From: Reticulitermes speratus
Taxonomy: Eukaryota > Arthropoda > Insecta > Blattodea > Rhinotermitidae
NCBI GenBank assembly: GCA_021186555.1
Contig: JAJKFL010000330.1
Span: forward strand, 32,159,944 to 32,223,943
Direction: 5' to 3'
DNA: 64,000 bases
The notes below the pieces were generated by a model that did no database searches, was not told the DNA's origin, and was given only the letters and a program-made list of their open reading frames with translations. Every line of letters starts with the position of its first letter. Within the stretch, counting starts at the first letter, position 1. Made by a program: the position numbers and the translations under genes. Positions 53,385 through 63,389 of the stretch are shown one piece after another.

Positions 53385-53607
53385 CCTTCCAGTATATGTT
53401 GGTCACATGTTGTGTAGGAACTGCCTTCTAAAACACGTTATTAAAGGAAAGAGAAGACGAGGAAGAAGACGTAAGCAGCTACTGGACAACGTTAAGGAAA
53501 GGAGAAGGTATTGGAATTTGGAACAGACAGCATTAGATCGGAACTCGATGAAGAACTCGCTTTGTAAAGGGCTACGGACCTGTCAAATGACAGACTACGC
53601 AGAGTGA
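53385..53607 (+). mobile_element. LINE 3' fragment (AATG-tail family)
   Basis: VGHMLCRNCLLKHVIKGKRR, then GRRRKQLLDNVKERRRYWNL and LCKGLRTCQMTDYAE. An internal deletion removes the EGRIEMTGRRG block. 5'-truncated. Confidence 0.75.
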
Positions 53608-53699
53608 ATACAGACGCATTTTCTGAGGGAGAAACAGATTGTTTTAACATTACGACAGCATATCCGTGGAATCTGAATTTTTCTCTTATCCACTGGCTC

Positions 53700-53870
53700 C
53701 GAAGCCTACCGCGTCTCTAGTCTAATGGTATCCAAAATCTACTCCCCGGGGTAAAGAGACGTGAGTGTGAAGCCAACCACTCACCTCTATCTAATGCCAA
53801 GATTAAGAATACGTGGCGCATCTACCTCCACCTCAACATACATCTTTATGGTGTAAAATATAACCTTTTA
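53700..53870 (+). mobile_element. SINE-A relic
   Basis: CTAGTCTAATGGTATCC, CTCCCCGGGGTAAAGAGACG, TGAGTGTGAAGCCAACCACT, AATGCCAAGATTAAGAATAC. Strongly diverged. Confidence 0.5.
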
Positions 53871-53916
53871 ATTTACATGAATTTCGGACTTCAAACGTTT
53901 AATACAAGTTAACATG

Positions 53917-54085
53917 ATAGAAATGACGGGACGACGAGGGAGAAGACGTAAGCAGCTACTGGATGACCTTAAGGAAAAGAAAAGATACTGGAAATTGAAA
54001 GAGGAAGCACTAGATCGCACCCTGTGGAGAACTCGCTTTGGAAGAGGCTACGGACCTGTCGTAAGACAGACTACAAAATGAAATG
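53917..54085 (+). mobile_element. Short LINE insertion (169 bp) with 11-bp target duplication
   Basis: Only the last stretch of the LINE remains: ATGACGGGACGACGAGGGAG to GTAAGACAGACTACAAAATG. It is bounded by AAGTTAACATG at 53906-53916 and 54086-54096. It shows that the natural 3' end of this LINE is a short AATG-type tail. Encodes TGRRGRRRKQLLDDLKEKKR, then the usual C-terminus. Confidence 0.85.
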
Positions 54086-54096
54086 AAGTTAACATG

Positions 54097-54990
54097 TCGA
54101 AATCATTCGCTCTGCTGTCCGAAACTTTTTCCATGTTACCCTATGCCTTAGCTTCTGCACTTGCAGTTAATTGTGTTGCCGCGTGCCATTTGGGACTTCC
54201 CCTTTCCTTGGTAATATATGAAGCGGCTAGCGGCTCTGTGGATGCAATAATTGGCAATATTGATTCCTCAAATCAATACTCTTACAACGTGCGTCACAAG
54301 AGTTGAACGTGGAGCTACAGTTTCTACCATAATCTTTCGATCAGCAACTGGGCCCATTTTGACCGTTAGTTTTAAATTTGACACAAAAGGTGACGTTCGA
54401 TTTTGACCATTATAGTTTAGTTTGATATAAAATATTGTAAAAAAAAAGCACAGTACTGGCATAAGGAAGTACCTTGATTAAAATATCGTAAATTCACCTT
54501 CCTTGATTTCATTGTCCAAATATCTGGTGAACGTATCTTGTGATACTCATCATTATGAGCTATCTTCATACTTCATGATAATCCCGCCAGATGGCAGCTG
54601 TCGTTATGAAGCAGTCAAAGCGTAAAGAGGCGCCTATAGTTCGGTCAGCACTGCAGTGTCGTACTTTGCCAACAACATCAAGATAAGATTTTTTTTTTTT
54701 TACAAATTCATGGCACAAATATTCAGGAAAACTGCAATTTCACAGTATCTCTACAGGGCTATAATATATGTGCAGAGATCAACTGAAGGGTTGTGTATGG
54801 AAATTATAGCTAGGGACGGCGTGGATTACCGCCTGAATATTATGTCAACCCCGTCATAGCCATGGTTACTGGTATAAAATTAGTGGAACACGCCGGTTTG
54901 AGTTCAACGCGAAAAAATGTCTTCCGTATCTTCATGCTTTACCCAATTTTTTTTTTTGAAATTACATCCGTATTCTTTATTTGATCACCT
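54097..54990. other. No gene recognised
   Basis: The frame 54094-54306 (70 codons) begins at the LINE target duplication, is fairly hydrophobic and has no recognisable domain. I do not call it a gene. Confidence 0.45.
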
Positions 54991-55011
54991 GAATATTTGG
55001 CGAAGAATGAC

Positions 55012-55134
55012 GATGATTCCAGGCTTCCGCCGCGATGTTGATGAAATCTGCGCTCTTCTGTGTAATTACACGGCGTCGTGTGGTAAATAATTACCACACG
55101 ACGCCGTGTAATTACCCAGAAGACCACAGATTTC
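55012..55134 (-). mobile_element. Family 2 foldback unit, arms only
   Basis: The tail lies at the left (complement of CATCAACATCGCGGCGGAAG). The arms TTACACGGCGTCGTGTGGTA and their inverse meet at a centre AATAATT, so the hammerheads are deleted. The flanks are AAGAATGACGATGA (55003-55016) and AAGAATGACAACGATGA (55135-55151), a probable target duplication. Confidence 0.65.
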
Positions 55135-55299
55135 AAGAATGACAACGATGACGACACTTCTCATTACGCAGTCTCCTCCAACCCCCCGTTACTTTATACC
55201 TCTTAGGCCCAAGTTTCTTCCTCGGAAACCTACACTTGAACACCCTCACATGAGTTCTATTGGACCCTTCAAAATATGCAATTGAAGTGATAGTGGCTT

Positions 55300-55430
55300 T
55301 TAAAAAAAAACCCTGATGATGATCCGAGGATCGAAACACGGGTAGGGGCGACAATTTACAATAAAAACTACAAAAAAAGTGGTTTTACGTGTGCATTAGT
55401 TGGTGTAAATAAAATAAATTGAACCCTCAG
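55300..55430 (+). mobile_element. Family 1 foldback unit, right half
   Basis: A plus-strand hammerhead (55309-55348) is followed by an arm-like GTGTGCATTAGTTGGTGTAA. The conserved tail and left arm are missing. Confidence 0.55.
55309..55348 (+). ncRNA. Hammerhead ribozyme candidate, divergent stem II
   Basis: CTGATGA (55313-55319), extra T, stem II GATCC/GGATC (five perfect pairs closed by GA), GAAACACGGGTAGGGG. Stem II differs in sequence from all others yet pairs fully. Stem I is only two or three pairs. Confidence 0.6.
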
Positions 55431-55740
55431 TCTGTGTTGTTCTTCTTACAGTGTGACAGACCAAATTTCACACCCATATAAACAACAAGCAAACGCTAAT
55501 ATAATAACAAATTACGATACGGCCGTTCTCTACCGCAACTTTTCCGATTAAATTTTCACTAATCATCCAATTAAACAACGCCACACACCTCAATATGGGC
55601 ACCATAGCTTGCATAGTCAACACTGCTACCCTCTAACTCAGAAACCAACCAGTCCCATAACTGTATCTGACTTCTGATTTTTCTTCATTTCAGCTACTCA
55701 TCTAGCAATAAATAAGATATAGCAGTGGATGCCTTGTGGC

Positions 55741-56130
55741 TTCTTCTTCTTCTGTGACACTTCGACCCGTTTTCGGGCCATGACCTTCCCGATCACCTTC
55801 CTCCAACCTTCTCTGTTCCTTGCTGCCTCCTTCCAGTTGAGTATCTGTAGCAAATCTATGTCATCCCTCCAAACAGCATCTTCCCATCTACTTCTAGGCT
55901 TTCTCGCGTGTCTTCTTCCTTTGAAACATGCTCCATTACTTTTTTTTTTTTTTGAGGATACGACAATTATCCATGTTTACTACGCGGCCTGCCCACTGTA
56001 GTCTCTTCAAGCGTAGACATTTTGACAGTGTTACATCATGATACAATTTGTAGATCTCCTCAATGTTAATTCTCCACATCCCCTTGGCCTGTGCAGACTC
56101 GAATATCTTGCCTTATGGCTACTATGGATA
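55741..56130 (-). mobile_element. LINE 3' fragment, third family
   Basis: The minus strand reads, near the right end of the protein, LLQILNWKEAARNREGWRKV followed by GKVMARKRVEVSQKKKK. The pattern W-K-E-A-A-x-N-R-E-x-W-R is a known LINE C-terminal tail type. An interposed A/T run (about 55939-55952) and frame breaks show decay. Confidence 0.65.
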
Positions 56131-56574
56131 CTAATCACCATAAGACTGGAATATTTTGTGACGTGTCTGAGTTCGACCACTGACAGTTCAGTTGAGTGAC
56201 CACTCGTCGTCCGGAGTGAGGCAAACAAGCGAGTATAATCACGTAGCTTGTGATCGGTTCAGGTCACCTAGCACATCCGCTTCCGGGTGCTCACCCCACT
56301 AAAGCCGCTTTGAGATCCCTGATGTTCATTGGACGCTACTTCAACCACTGTAGTACAGGATGGTTACAAATCATGTCAACGATTACAAAAAATTTATTGT
56401 TAAGAAAGTTACGACACAAAAAGTTAAAAGCACGCAATTGTAAAGACCAACTATAACGTTTACTTACACAAAATTCAAGCTCAATACGTGCTCCAAATGT
56501 GGGGATCCAATTTAAAAAAAAAAAAAACAGGACACTTAATAACATTTAGGTGACCGGGGCGAGGGGGCGGACAT
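56131..56574. other. No gene recognised
   Basis: No supported feature other than an A run near 56513. Confidence 0.5.
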
Positions 56575-56818
56575 TTTGGATAAGAAAAAATATCTTGCCC
56601 TTGCCGGTTTTTTCTGTCCCGTTATTTCCCTTTGACCCATTTTGTACTTTTAGCTACTTCCGTCCTTCTTCATGTCACTTATGTTCCATACGACCGTCCT
56701 TATACAACAAACACAACACAAACATCCATGCCTCCGACGGGATTCGAACCCACAATCTCAGCAAGCGAACGACTGCAGACCCACGCCTTAGACCGCGCGG
56801 CCACTTGGATCAGCGGTT
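56575..56818 (-). mobile_element. SINE-E (SINE-D head, different body), minus strand
   Basis: The complement starts with GTGGCCGCGCGGTCTAAGGC and GGGTTCGAATCCCG, then GGCATGGATGTTTGTGTTGT, TTGTATAAGGACGGTCG, AAGTGACATGAAGAAGGACG and GTCAAAGGGAAATAACGGG. The same body forms the first half of the chimera at 14041-14456. Confidence 0.75.
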
Positions 56819-57065
56819 CGAACCCCGGACTATCCAGCCCGTAGCGTAGTCATTATACATTAATTAATTCATTCATTCTGCAGTCTGTCTTACGACAGGT
56901 CCGTAGCCTCTTCCAAAGCGAGTTCTCCACAGAGTGCGATCTAGTGCTTCCTCTTTCAATTTCCATTATCTTCTCTTTTCCTTAAGGTCATCTAGTAACT
57001 GCTTACGCCTTCTTCCTCGTCTTCCCGTCATTTCTATCACTATATCACTATACCGACTGCGTTAT
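56819..57065 (-). mobile_element. SINE-A head split by a LINE insertion
   Basis: Joining 56819-56858 to 57053-57065 restores the SINE-A head on the minus strand (AGATAACGCAGTCGGTATAATGACTACG-type order, with GGTTCGAAC B box). Confidence 0.65.
56859..57043 (-). mobile_element. LINE 3' fragment (AATG-tail family), minus strand
   Basis: The complement runs from AGAAATGACGGGAAGACGAG through CTAGATCGCACTCTGTGGAG to CAGACTGCAGAATGAATGAA, then (TTAA)-like sequence. It interrupts a SINE-A head; TCATTATA and TCACTATA at the two edges fit a short target duplication. Confidence 0.8.
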
Positions 57066-57525
57066 CTCCGACAATGATGATAATTATGATGACGATGATA
57101 AGTATATTAGTAATACATTGTCCGTATTAACTCCTCAATAATAAGTGGAACAAAGACAGAACACTGTTGGTATTGGAATTTAGTGTTGCGCAGATAATAA
57201 CGATGAATGAAGCAAGACAACTGTGATCATTAGCCTACTAAATAGTTACATGACTTTACGTTACACAAGATCAATACCCTGTTGTTATGCACCTATATTT
57301 TTAGAGATCACTGAAGCGCGAAATGTACATGACGTAGTTACAGAGCAGGGCAAAGAGTTTAGTAGCACCAGAGACTGTAACAGTGTTTAAAGAAAACGTT
57401 TCAAACTGTAGCACAACAAACATATCAGACGCGGTTCTTTCTGTTCAGAATGTTCAAGAGTTCAAATCGCAAGGTCGCCAGTTCAACTGTTTGTACAGAG
57501 AAATGGAGGGCACTTACTTCATAAC
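57066..57525. other. No gene recognised
   Basis: No supported feature. Confidence 0.5.
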
Positions 57526-57529
57526 CCTT

Positions 57530-58610
57530 TAAAGCCCAGTGGTTACTATATGTACCACCAGGATTAACATTCATAAATTCTACGTTCTGCCCACACAGTG
57601 TATTTATGTGTTTTGTGTGGATCTCAGAACAAACAGCGATTATTTCACTGTACAGCATTAACTGACTGGTTTGTATAACTGAGACGGAGTGTGTTTACTG
57701 CGCGGTACGGACTGTATTTATGTGTTTTGTGTGGATCTCAGAACAAACAGCGATTATTTCACTGTACAGCATTAACTGACTGGTTTGTATAACTGAGACG
57801 GAGTGTGTTTACTGCGCGGTACGGACTGTATTTATGTGTTTTGTGTGGATCTCAGAACAAACAGCGATTATTTCACTGTACAGCATTAACTGACTGGTTT
57901 GTATAACTGAGTCGGAGTGAGTTTACTGCGCGGTACGAACTGCATATACATATATGTACCACCATGTTTAACATTCACAAACTCTACGTTCTGCCCACAC
58001 AGTGTATTTATGTGTTTTGTGTGGATCTCAGAACAACAGCGATTATTTCACTGTACAACATTAACTGACTGGTTTGTATAACTGAGACGGAGTGTGTTTA
58101 CTGCGCGGTACGGACTGTATTTATGTGTTTTGTGTGGATCTCAGAACAAACAGCGATTATTTCACTATACAACATTAACTGACTGGTTTGTATAACTGAG
58201 ACGGAGTGTGTTTACTGCGCGGTACGGACTGTATTTATGTGTTTTGTGTGGATCTCAGAACAAACAGCGATTATTTCACTATACAACATTAACTGACTGG
58301 TTTGTATAACTGAGACGGAGTGTGTTTACTGCGCGGTACGAACTGTATTTATGTGTTTTGTGTGGATCTCAGAACAAACAGCGATTATTTCACTATACAA
58401 CATTAACTGACTGGTTTGTATAACTGAGACGGAGTGTGTTTACTGCGCGGTACGGACTGTATTTATGTGTTTTGTGTGGATCTCAGAACAAACAGCGATT
58501 ATTTCACTATACAACATTAACTGACTGGTTTGTATAACTGAGACGGAGTGTGTTTACTGCGCGGCACGAACTCAATCTTTATAAATCAGGTTAATTTTCG
58601 TCTTTAAAAG
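57530..58610 (+). mobile_element. piggyBac-like element with eight 114-bp monomers
   Basis: Left end ATAA then CCCTTTAAAGCCCAGTGG. There are eight monomers (first at about 57600, last about 58460) with one spacer (CATATACATATATGTACC near 57942-57960). Right end TTAATTTTCGTCTTTAAAAGG then ATAA (about 58588-58612). The flanking ATAA on both sides replaces TTAA. It allows the two ends of the family to be defined. No transposase. Confidence 0.85.
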
Positions 58611-58612
58611 GA

Positions 58613-59040
58613 TAACAGATTTGCAAAGAAGCCTTCTATTCAATATAAGAGTTTAAGACGTAGACTGTGCTATATAAATCGTATCCGTCCGTCTGTCTGT
58701 CCGCATGTATCAGCGCGGCTCCCACTGGACGGATTTCCGTGAAATTTGATATTGGCAACTTTTACGAAAATCTGTCGAGAAACTCCAAATTTGGTTAAAA
58801 TCGGACAAAAATATCGGGCACTTTACATAAAGTCCTAAGTGTTCGTACATTGTTGACAGCAGTCCAGAAATATTTTGTAGGTCAACAACAGTGCAAAAGG
58901 ATCCCATTGTTGAATTTAAGTCGCAACAAAGAACAATTTTACATTGTTGACAGCCACATATAGATCAACGACAAAACAAACGGAACGTACTGTAGCGTTT
59001 CCATGGCAATAATTGTTACGCGAACGCGCCACAATATTAA
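58613..59040. other. No gene; possible unclassified dispersed repeat
   Basis: CCGTCCGTCTGTCTGTCCGC, TTTCCGTGAAATTTGATATT resembles a repeat type common in insect genomes, which I cannot name. Confidence 0.4.
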
Positions 59041-59435
59041 GCCGCTTCCACATTAGTAAATATTTTTGTTGTGTGTTGAATGTGAAAATTCAACGCACAA
59101 ATTTTCTCCGCAAGGTAAATCTTCTTGCTACATAAAAATTTACGTTGTGCGCTGTGCGTCTGTGATCAACACGTGCGTGTGGCAACATAATCATTCATCA
59201 AAAGCACTGCACATTCACAGACACGCCCAAACTGTTACTATATTTCGGCGCAAATCTCTTTGATGCTCTTAAAAAAAACGATAACGAAAGATCGCGAGCG
59301 TTGAATGTCATGAAAAATTTTGTGCGCGTTCATATGCGGCACGCACGTCCACACTGAGATAAATTCGTTAACGCACGCACAAATTTGTGTCAAATACAAC
59401 ACACCAACAAAAATATTTATTAATGTGGACGCAGC
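59041..59435. mobile_element. MITE with about 38-bp terminal inverted repeats
   Basis: Ends GCCGCTTCCACATTAGTAAA and TATTTATTAATGTGGACGCAGC, followed inward by TATTTTTGTTGTGTGTTG / CAACACACCAACAAAAATA. Flanks TTAA / TTTA would fit a 3-bp TWA target (PIF/Harbinger-like); this is inference. No coding capacity. Confidence 0.65.
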
Positions 59436-59569
59436 TTTACGTTACACGTACATTGCCTATCTTGTTTTTCAAACCATGGATGCATTACCTAAACAAAATA
59501 ATCACACAAGAATAAAATAACAATAAACCAGGATATATTTCAATATATTTCAATTATTTGTGTAGCAAG

Positions 59570-60140
59570 ATAACAAATGATGCAAGATGTACACGTGAAA
59601 TTAAACCCAGTATCGCCATGGCTAAAGCAGCATTCAACAAGAAGAAAAATCTTTTCACCAGCAAACTGGACTTAAATTTAAGGGAAGAAACTAGTAAAGT
59701 GCTACATTTGGAGCGTAGCTTTGTATGGTGCTGAAACGTGGACACTTGGGAAAGTAGATCAGAAGTATCTGGAAAGTTTTGAAATGTGGTGCTGGAGAAG
59801 AATGGAGAAGATCAGTTGGACCGATCGTGTGAGAAATGAAGAAGTATTACACAGAGTGAAGGAGGAGAGGAATATCGTACATACAATAAAAAGAAGAAAG
59901 GCTAACTGGATTGGTCACATCTTGCGTAGAAACTGCCTTCTGAAACATGTGATTGAAGGAAAGTTGGAGGGAAGGATAGAAACGACGGGAAGACGAGGGA
60001 GAAGACGTAAGCAGCTGCTGGATGACCTTAAGGAAAGAGAAGATACTGGAAATTGAAAGAGGAAGCACTAGATCGCACCCTGTGGAGAACTCGCTTTGGA
60101 AGAGGCTACGGACCTGTCGTAAGACAGACTGCAGAATGAA
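59570..60140 (+). mobile_element. LINE 3' fragment (AATG-tail family)
   Basis: Same span as 22865-23440. It is broken by an extra G near 59681 and a deletion in KEKKRY near 60030. The open part (59721-60056) carries AETWTLGKVDQKYLESFEMW and WIGHILRRNCLLKHVIEGK. It ends GACTGCAGAATGAATGAA. Confidence 0.85.
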
Positions 60141-60149
60141 TGAAACCGG

Positions 60150-60565
60150 GACATTACAGAAATAGAATGTAAGAATTAACAAGCCGACCATATTCTATCA
60201 ATGAGTTCACTGAACACGTAGGCCAATATTACATAGTAGCTAATTCTCCTTTCAAGAATGACGTACAAACGCCGGTAACTCATACAATAAGCTCCATTTC
60301 CACTGTTTATAATAAGCAACAGAAGAAACGATACAAATCCACGGCGTTATAATTAATTTTACAGCATCTCAGGTCTCGGCGCTCGGAATATTTTCATGCA
60401 GACAACATCTGACATAGCAGGATGTCATCGAAAATTAAATCGTATTCCACAGCAGCAAGGGAATAGGTAATGCGCTGTGCAGTGGGGACAACGTATTGGT
60501 GAAAGTAACCCCATCAGCGTTGCTAGGTAACCAAATTTTTACTTTGGCGACCCGTCAGTGACAGC
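60150..60565. other. No gene recognised
   Basis: No supported feature. Confidence 0.5.
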
Positions 60566-60569
60566 TACT

Positions 60570-60745
60570 CGTGATTTCAGACTTCCGACGCGGTGTAAAT
60601 TAGACCTTCGCTCTTCCAGGATATTGAGCACCGTAGATTGGTAGTTACAGACGTTTCGGGACACCCTATCGGGCCCCTCTTCCAAGAAAAAATTTTTTCT
60701 AGACGTAATCTACGCTGCGTAACATCTAAGAAGAACGAAGACATC
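60570..60745 (-). mobile_element. Family 2 foldback unit, minus strand, decayed
   Basis: Tail at left (GTGATTTCAGACTTCCGACG), arm GCTCTTCCAGGATATTGAGC, one hammerhead relic (GACGTTTCGGGACACC...GGGCCCCTCTTCC), second arm ACGCTGCGTAACATCTAAG. Confidence 0.6.
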
Positions 60746-60877
60746 AGTGAGAATTAGTCTATATGTCAACAGGAAAATAAATGGGGCGTTTATTCATAAC
60801 GACTGAGTTGGGGCAGGACGAGCGGGGTGCTAGCTGACAGAGATAATATTGTCTTTCTTCACTGTCTTGTATAAATC

Positions 60878-61174
60878 GGGGCACGCGGTGGCGCAGTTGG
60901 TTGAGGCACTCCGCTACAAGCCGGAAGGTCGCGGGTTCGATTTCCGATGGTGTTATTGGAATTTTTCATTGACACAATCCTTCCGGCCGCACTATGGCCC
61001 TGGGGTCGACTCAGCCTCTAACAGAAATGAGTACCAGGAATATTTCCTGGTGGGTAAAGGCGGCTGGTGAGTAGGACTGACAACCTTACCACCTTCATGT
61101 GCCGATTGTCTAGAAATCTGTGAGCCTCAACCTCTGGAACCCTAAGGGCCTGTAATGGGATTGCTTTACCTTAG
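60878..61174 (+). mobile_element. SINE-B, full length, 12-bp target duplication
   Basis: The head GGTGGCGCAGTTGGTTGAGG (A box) is followed by GGTCGCGGGTTCGATTTCC (B box). The body has TCATTGACACAATCCTTCCG, TGGCCCTGGGGTCGACTCAG, AGGAATATTTCCTGG and TGAGCCTCAACC. Flanks CTTGTATAAATC (60866-60877) and CTTGTCTAAATC (61175-61186). Confidence 0.9.
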
Positions 61175-61186
61175 CTTGTCTAAATC

Positions 61187-61500
61187 CGTTCAAGGACTCG
61201 CCCAGCCTGCAACCTAATGATATCCGGACACTTTCCCCGGGGATAAGGCGGCTAGACCGTGACAATGATATAATTTCCTTGTAGTTGCATGGCAAAGTAA
61301 TTAACCCTTTAAACGTAAAGGTGTCCCTGTCCATGCCGTGAAGACATATAGTGGGAGTGGAGGTATAGTTCCACTCATTCTTAACGTCGGCGCTAGACGG
61401 AGGTGAGTGGTCAACTTCAAACGCGGGTGCTTTACCCATTGCGGTACCACATGATAGGAGTCCGGGTGGGCCCCAGAGCCAGTTTGGACGTTTTGGAGAA
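61187..61500. mobile_element. Two SINE-A fragments in opposite orientation
   Basis: 61187-61260 is a plus-strand piece (CGCCCAGCCTGCAACCTAAT, CCCGGGGATAAGGCGGCTAG). 61310-61500 is minus strand (complement: GTCCAAACTGGCTCTGGGGC, GTTGACCACTCACCTCCGTC, CGCCGACGTTAAGAATGAGT, CTTCACGGCATGG). TTAACCCTTTAAACG at 61304-61318 between them also looks like a piggyBac-like end. Confidence 0.6.
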
Positions 61501-61940
61501 GTATTCAGAAAAAGGAAATACTCTGTAGGAATTTGGTTCAGATAACAGACCATAACAACTGCCACTGGGCCAAGCGCCAAACCAGTGCCCCTACTAAAAG
61601 TTTCGTATATCGAAAATTTCCACATCTCCGTTATGCCCCCCCCCCCCAGAACCCCAACGTACTTACCTATTTTTTTTTATTTTTAATTACTTATTGAAGA
61701 TTACAATTTACAGTATTTACAGTATACAAGGAAAAAATTACAAAAATTGTTCCGAGAACCAATTTAACTAAAATGAGTACATGAACCAAAAGTTATAAAT
61801 AGGGGACAATAAAAATAATATTAGTGAAAAGGACTAGAAAAAAACACTATGCCTGATGGTGAGCTCGTTTACAGCAGTATATGTTTGGTCGTTTGTGTTT
61901 GTGGATTTTATATGCAGAGTTTAGATCGGCTAGTGTATAA
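61501..61940. other. No gene recognised
   Basis: C run at about 61637-61647 and AT-rich sequence. Nothing assigned. Confidence 0.5.
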
Positions 61941-61950
61941 TTACGTATTT

Positions 61951-62104
61951 ATAGACAATGTTTTTCACCAACTAAATGCACTTGTTACAAAACACTAAAA
62001 TATTCTAAAACTGTTTGATTTGTTGTTTATAAACAAGTGCATTTAGTTGGTGAAAAACATTGTCTATACTCGAAAAATGCACGGTGAAAATAGAATAAAG
62101 TTTG
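61951..62104 (+). mobile_element. Family 1 foldback retroposon without hammerheads, 10-bp target duplication
   Basis: The arms ACAATGTTTTTCACCAACTA...GTGCACTTGTT-type and AACAAGTGCATTTAGTTGG...AACATTGT face each other. The tail is CGAAAAATGCACGGTGAAAA then AATAAAG. TTACGTATTT flanks at 61941-61950 and 62105-62114. The central deletion removed both ribozyme motifs. Confidence 0.8.
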
Positions 62105-62176
62105 TTACGTATTTGTTGGACCAGAAGGTGTACTTACCTATATACCTCTCTGGTGACACGAATATTGGTCTTGATG

Positions 62177-62257
62177 TACAGGGTATACACAAAAGAATGG
62201 TGCGGTTTCAATGGTGAATAAAGGGAAACCGCACCATTCTTTTGTGTATACCCTGTA
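62177..62257. mobile_element. TA-target MITE, AAAAGAATGGTGCGG family
   Basis: 81 bp; ends TACAGGGTATACACAAAAG and CTTTTGTGTATACCCTGTA with GAATGGTGCGGTTTC inside each. Same ends as 45359-45929. Confidence 0.85.
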
Positions 62258-62379
62258 TTTATGACTGTACACAGTGTTGAAGAGCCGTGTCAACAAAATT
62301 ACGTCCAAATTCCGCTTTTACGTTCATCTCTTATACCTTTTAATACAATGGTGCACAAATTACGGCGCCAGGTCGTCCG

Positions 62380-62433
62380 GGCGACTAAATTTTATACGGT
62401 GACGCCTAATATCTGTGGGTACTCAGTAAGAAA
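62380..62433 (+). repeat. Isolated relic of the 91-bp satellite, left piece
   Basis: ACTAAATTTTATACGGTGACGCCTAATATCTGTGGGTACTCAGTAAGAAA aligns in short blocks with the satellite order CGGTGCCTCCTAATATTTGTG, then CTCAGTATGAAA. It is continued at 62996 after the SINE insertion. Confidence 0.55.
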
Positions 62434-62995
62434 CAGCCGGAATGGCTCAGTCGGTATAGTGACTAGGCTACGGGCAGGACAATCCGACGTTCGATTCCCG
62501 ACAAAGGCAATAGACGTTTCTCTTCTCCACAACGTCTAGACCGCTCTGAGTACCACCCAACCTGCTATTAAATCGCTACCGTTGTCATCCCTCGGGTATA
62601 AACCGGCGGGGCGTGAAGCTGACCACGCTCCTCAATCTAGTGCCGAGGTTAAAAATGGTAAAGTTAAAGCAATACCATACAGGCCTGACAGCCTTAGGGC
62701 ACCAGGAGGTTGAGGCTCCCAGATTTATAGACAATCGGCACATAAAGGTGGTAAGGTTGTCAGCCTTACGCACCGGCCGCCTTTAACCCCCAGGAAATAT
62801 TCCTGGTACTCATTTCTGTCAGAGCTGAGTCGACCCCAGGCCATAGTGCGACCGAAAGGATTATGTCAATGAAAAATTCCAATCGACACCATCGTGAATC
62901 GAACCCGCGACCTGCCGGCTTGTAGCGCAGTGGATAAGAATGAGTGGAGATATACCTCCACTACCCGTATACGCCTTCATGTCGTGGAAGTTTTT
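62434..62995 (+). mobile_element. SINE-A, full length, containing a nested SINE-B
   Basis: The head CCGGAATGGCTCAGTCGGTA (A box) is followed by CGTTCGATTCCC (B box). The body runs to GCCGAGGTTAA at about 62651, and after the nested SINE continues ATAAGAATGAGTGGAGATAT and CTTCATGTCGTGG. It is flanked by ACTCAGTAAGAAA (62421-62433) and ACTCAGTATGAAA (62996-63008). Confidence 0.85.
62655..62934 (-). mobile_element. SINE-B nested in SINE-A
   Basis: The complement shows the head GCGCTACAAGCCGGCAGG, GTCGCGGGTTCGATTCACG, TCATTGACATAATCC, TGGGGTCGACTCAG and GGAATATTTCCTGG, then TGAGCCTCAAC and a 3' end at about 62655. Confidence 0.85.
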
Positions 62996-63070
62996 ACTCA
63001 GTATGAAATTTTTTTCGTGTCGTCACCCTTGTGGTGCGTAGAATTCTGAATTGGCTACCAGATTTTTGGG
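62996..63070 (+). repeat. Isolated relic of the 91-bp satellite, right piece
   Basis: ACTCAGTATGAAATTTTTTTCGTGTCGTCACCCTTGTGGTGCGTAGAATTCTGA-type order matches CTCAGTATGAAATTTG, TTTCACGTCACCCTTC and TGCCTAGAAAATTGA of the satellite; the TSD overlaps the monomer. Confidence 0.55.
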
Positions 63071-63377
63071 AAATTTGTGCAACCCTGCTTTTAACACATT
63101 TTCGATACTGGGATATGCGCCTGAATAAGTCTCCATGCCAGTCCGTCCTCGTGTACAAATCTGATTATGTATAAAGGAAGGTAAACTGAATTAATGCATA
63201 TGCAGTTTATTTAACGACGCGCTAAGTCACTGTCATCATACAGCGTGCAATAAATGGATGACAGTCAATTATCAATTCTGTGGCTCCGTGAATGAAACCC
63301 AAACCCTCAAATTTGGAAAAAAAAATTGAGGTAATACTGTGTGTTGGCTGAGCCAAGTATCTATCACCTCTCAAAAC
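63071..63377. other. No gene recognised
   Basis: No supported feature. Confidence 0.5.
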
Positions 63378-63389
63378 AGGAACATACTA

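Noticed and set aside
54094-54306. Small hydrophobic protein of 70 residues
   Set aside because: The start lies in a LINE target duplication, and no motif, splice or promoter signal was found.
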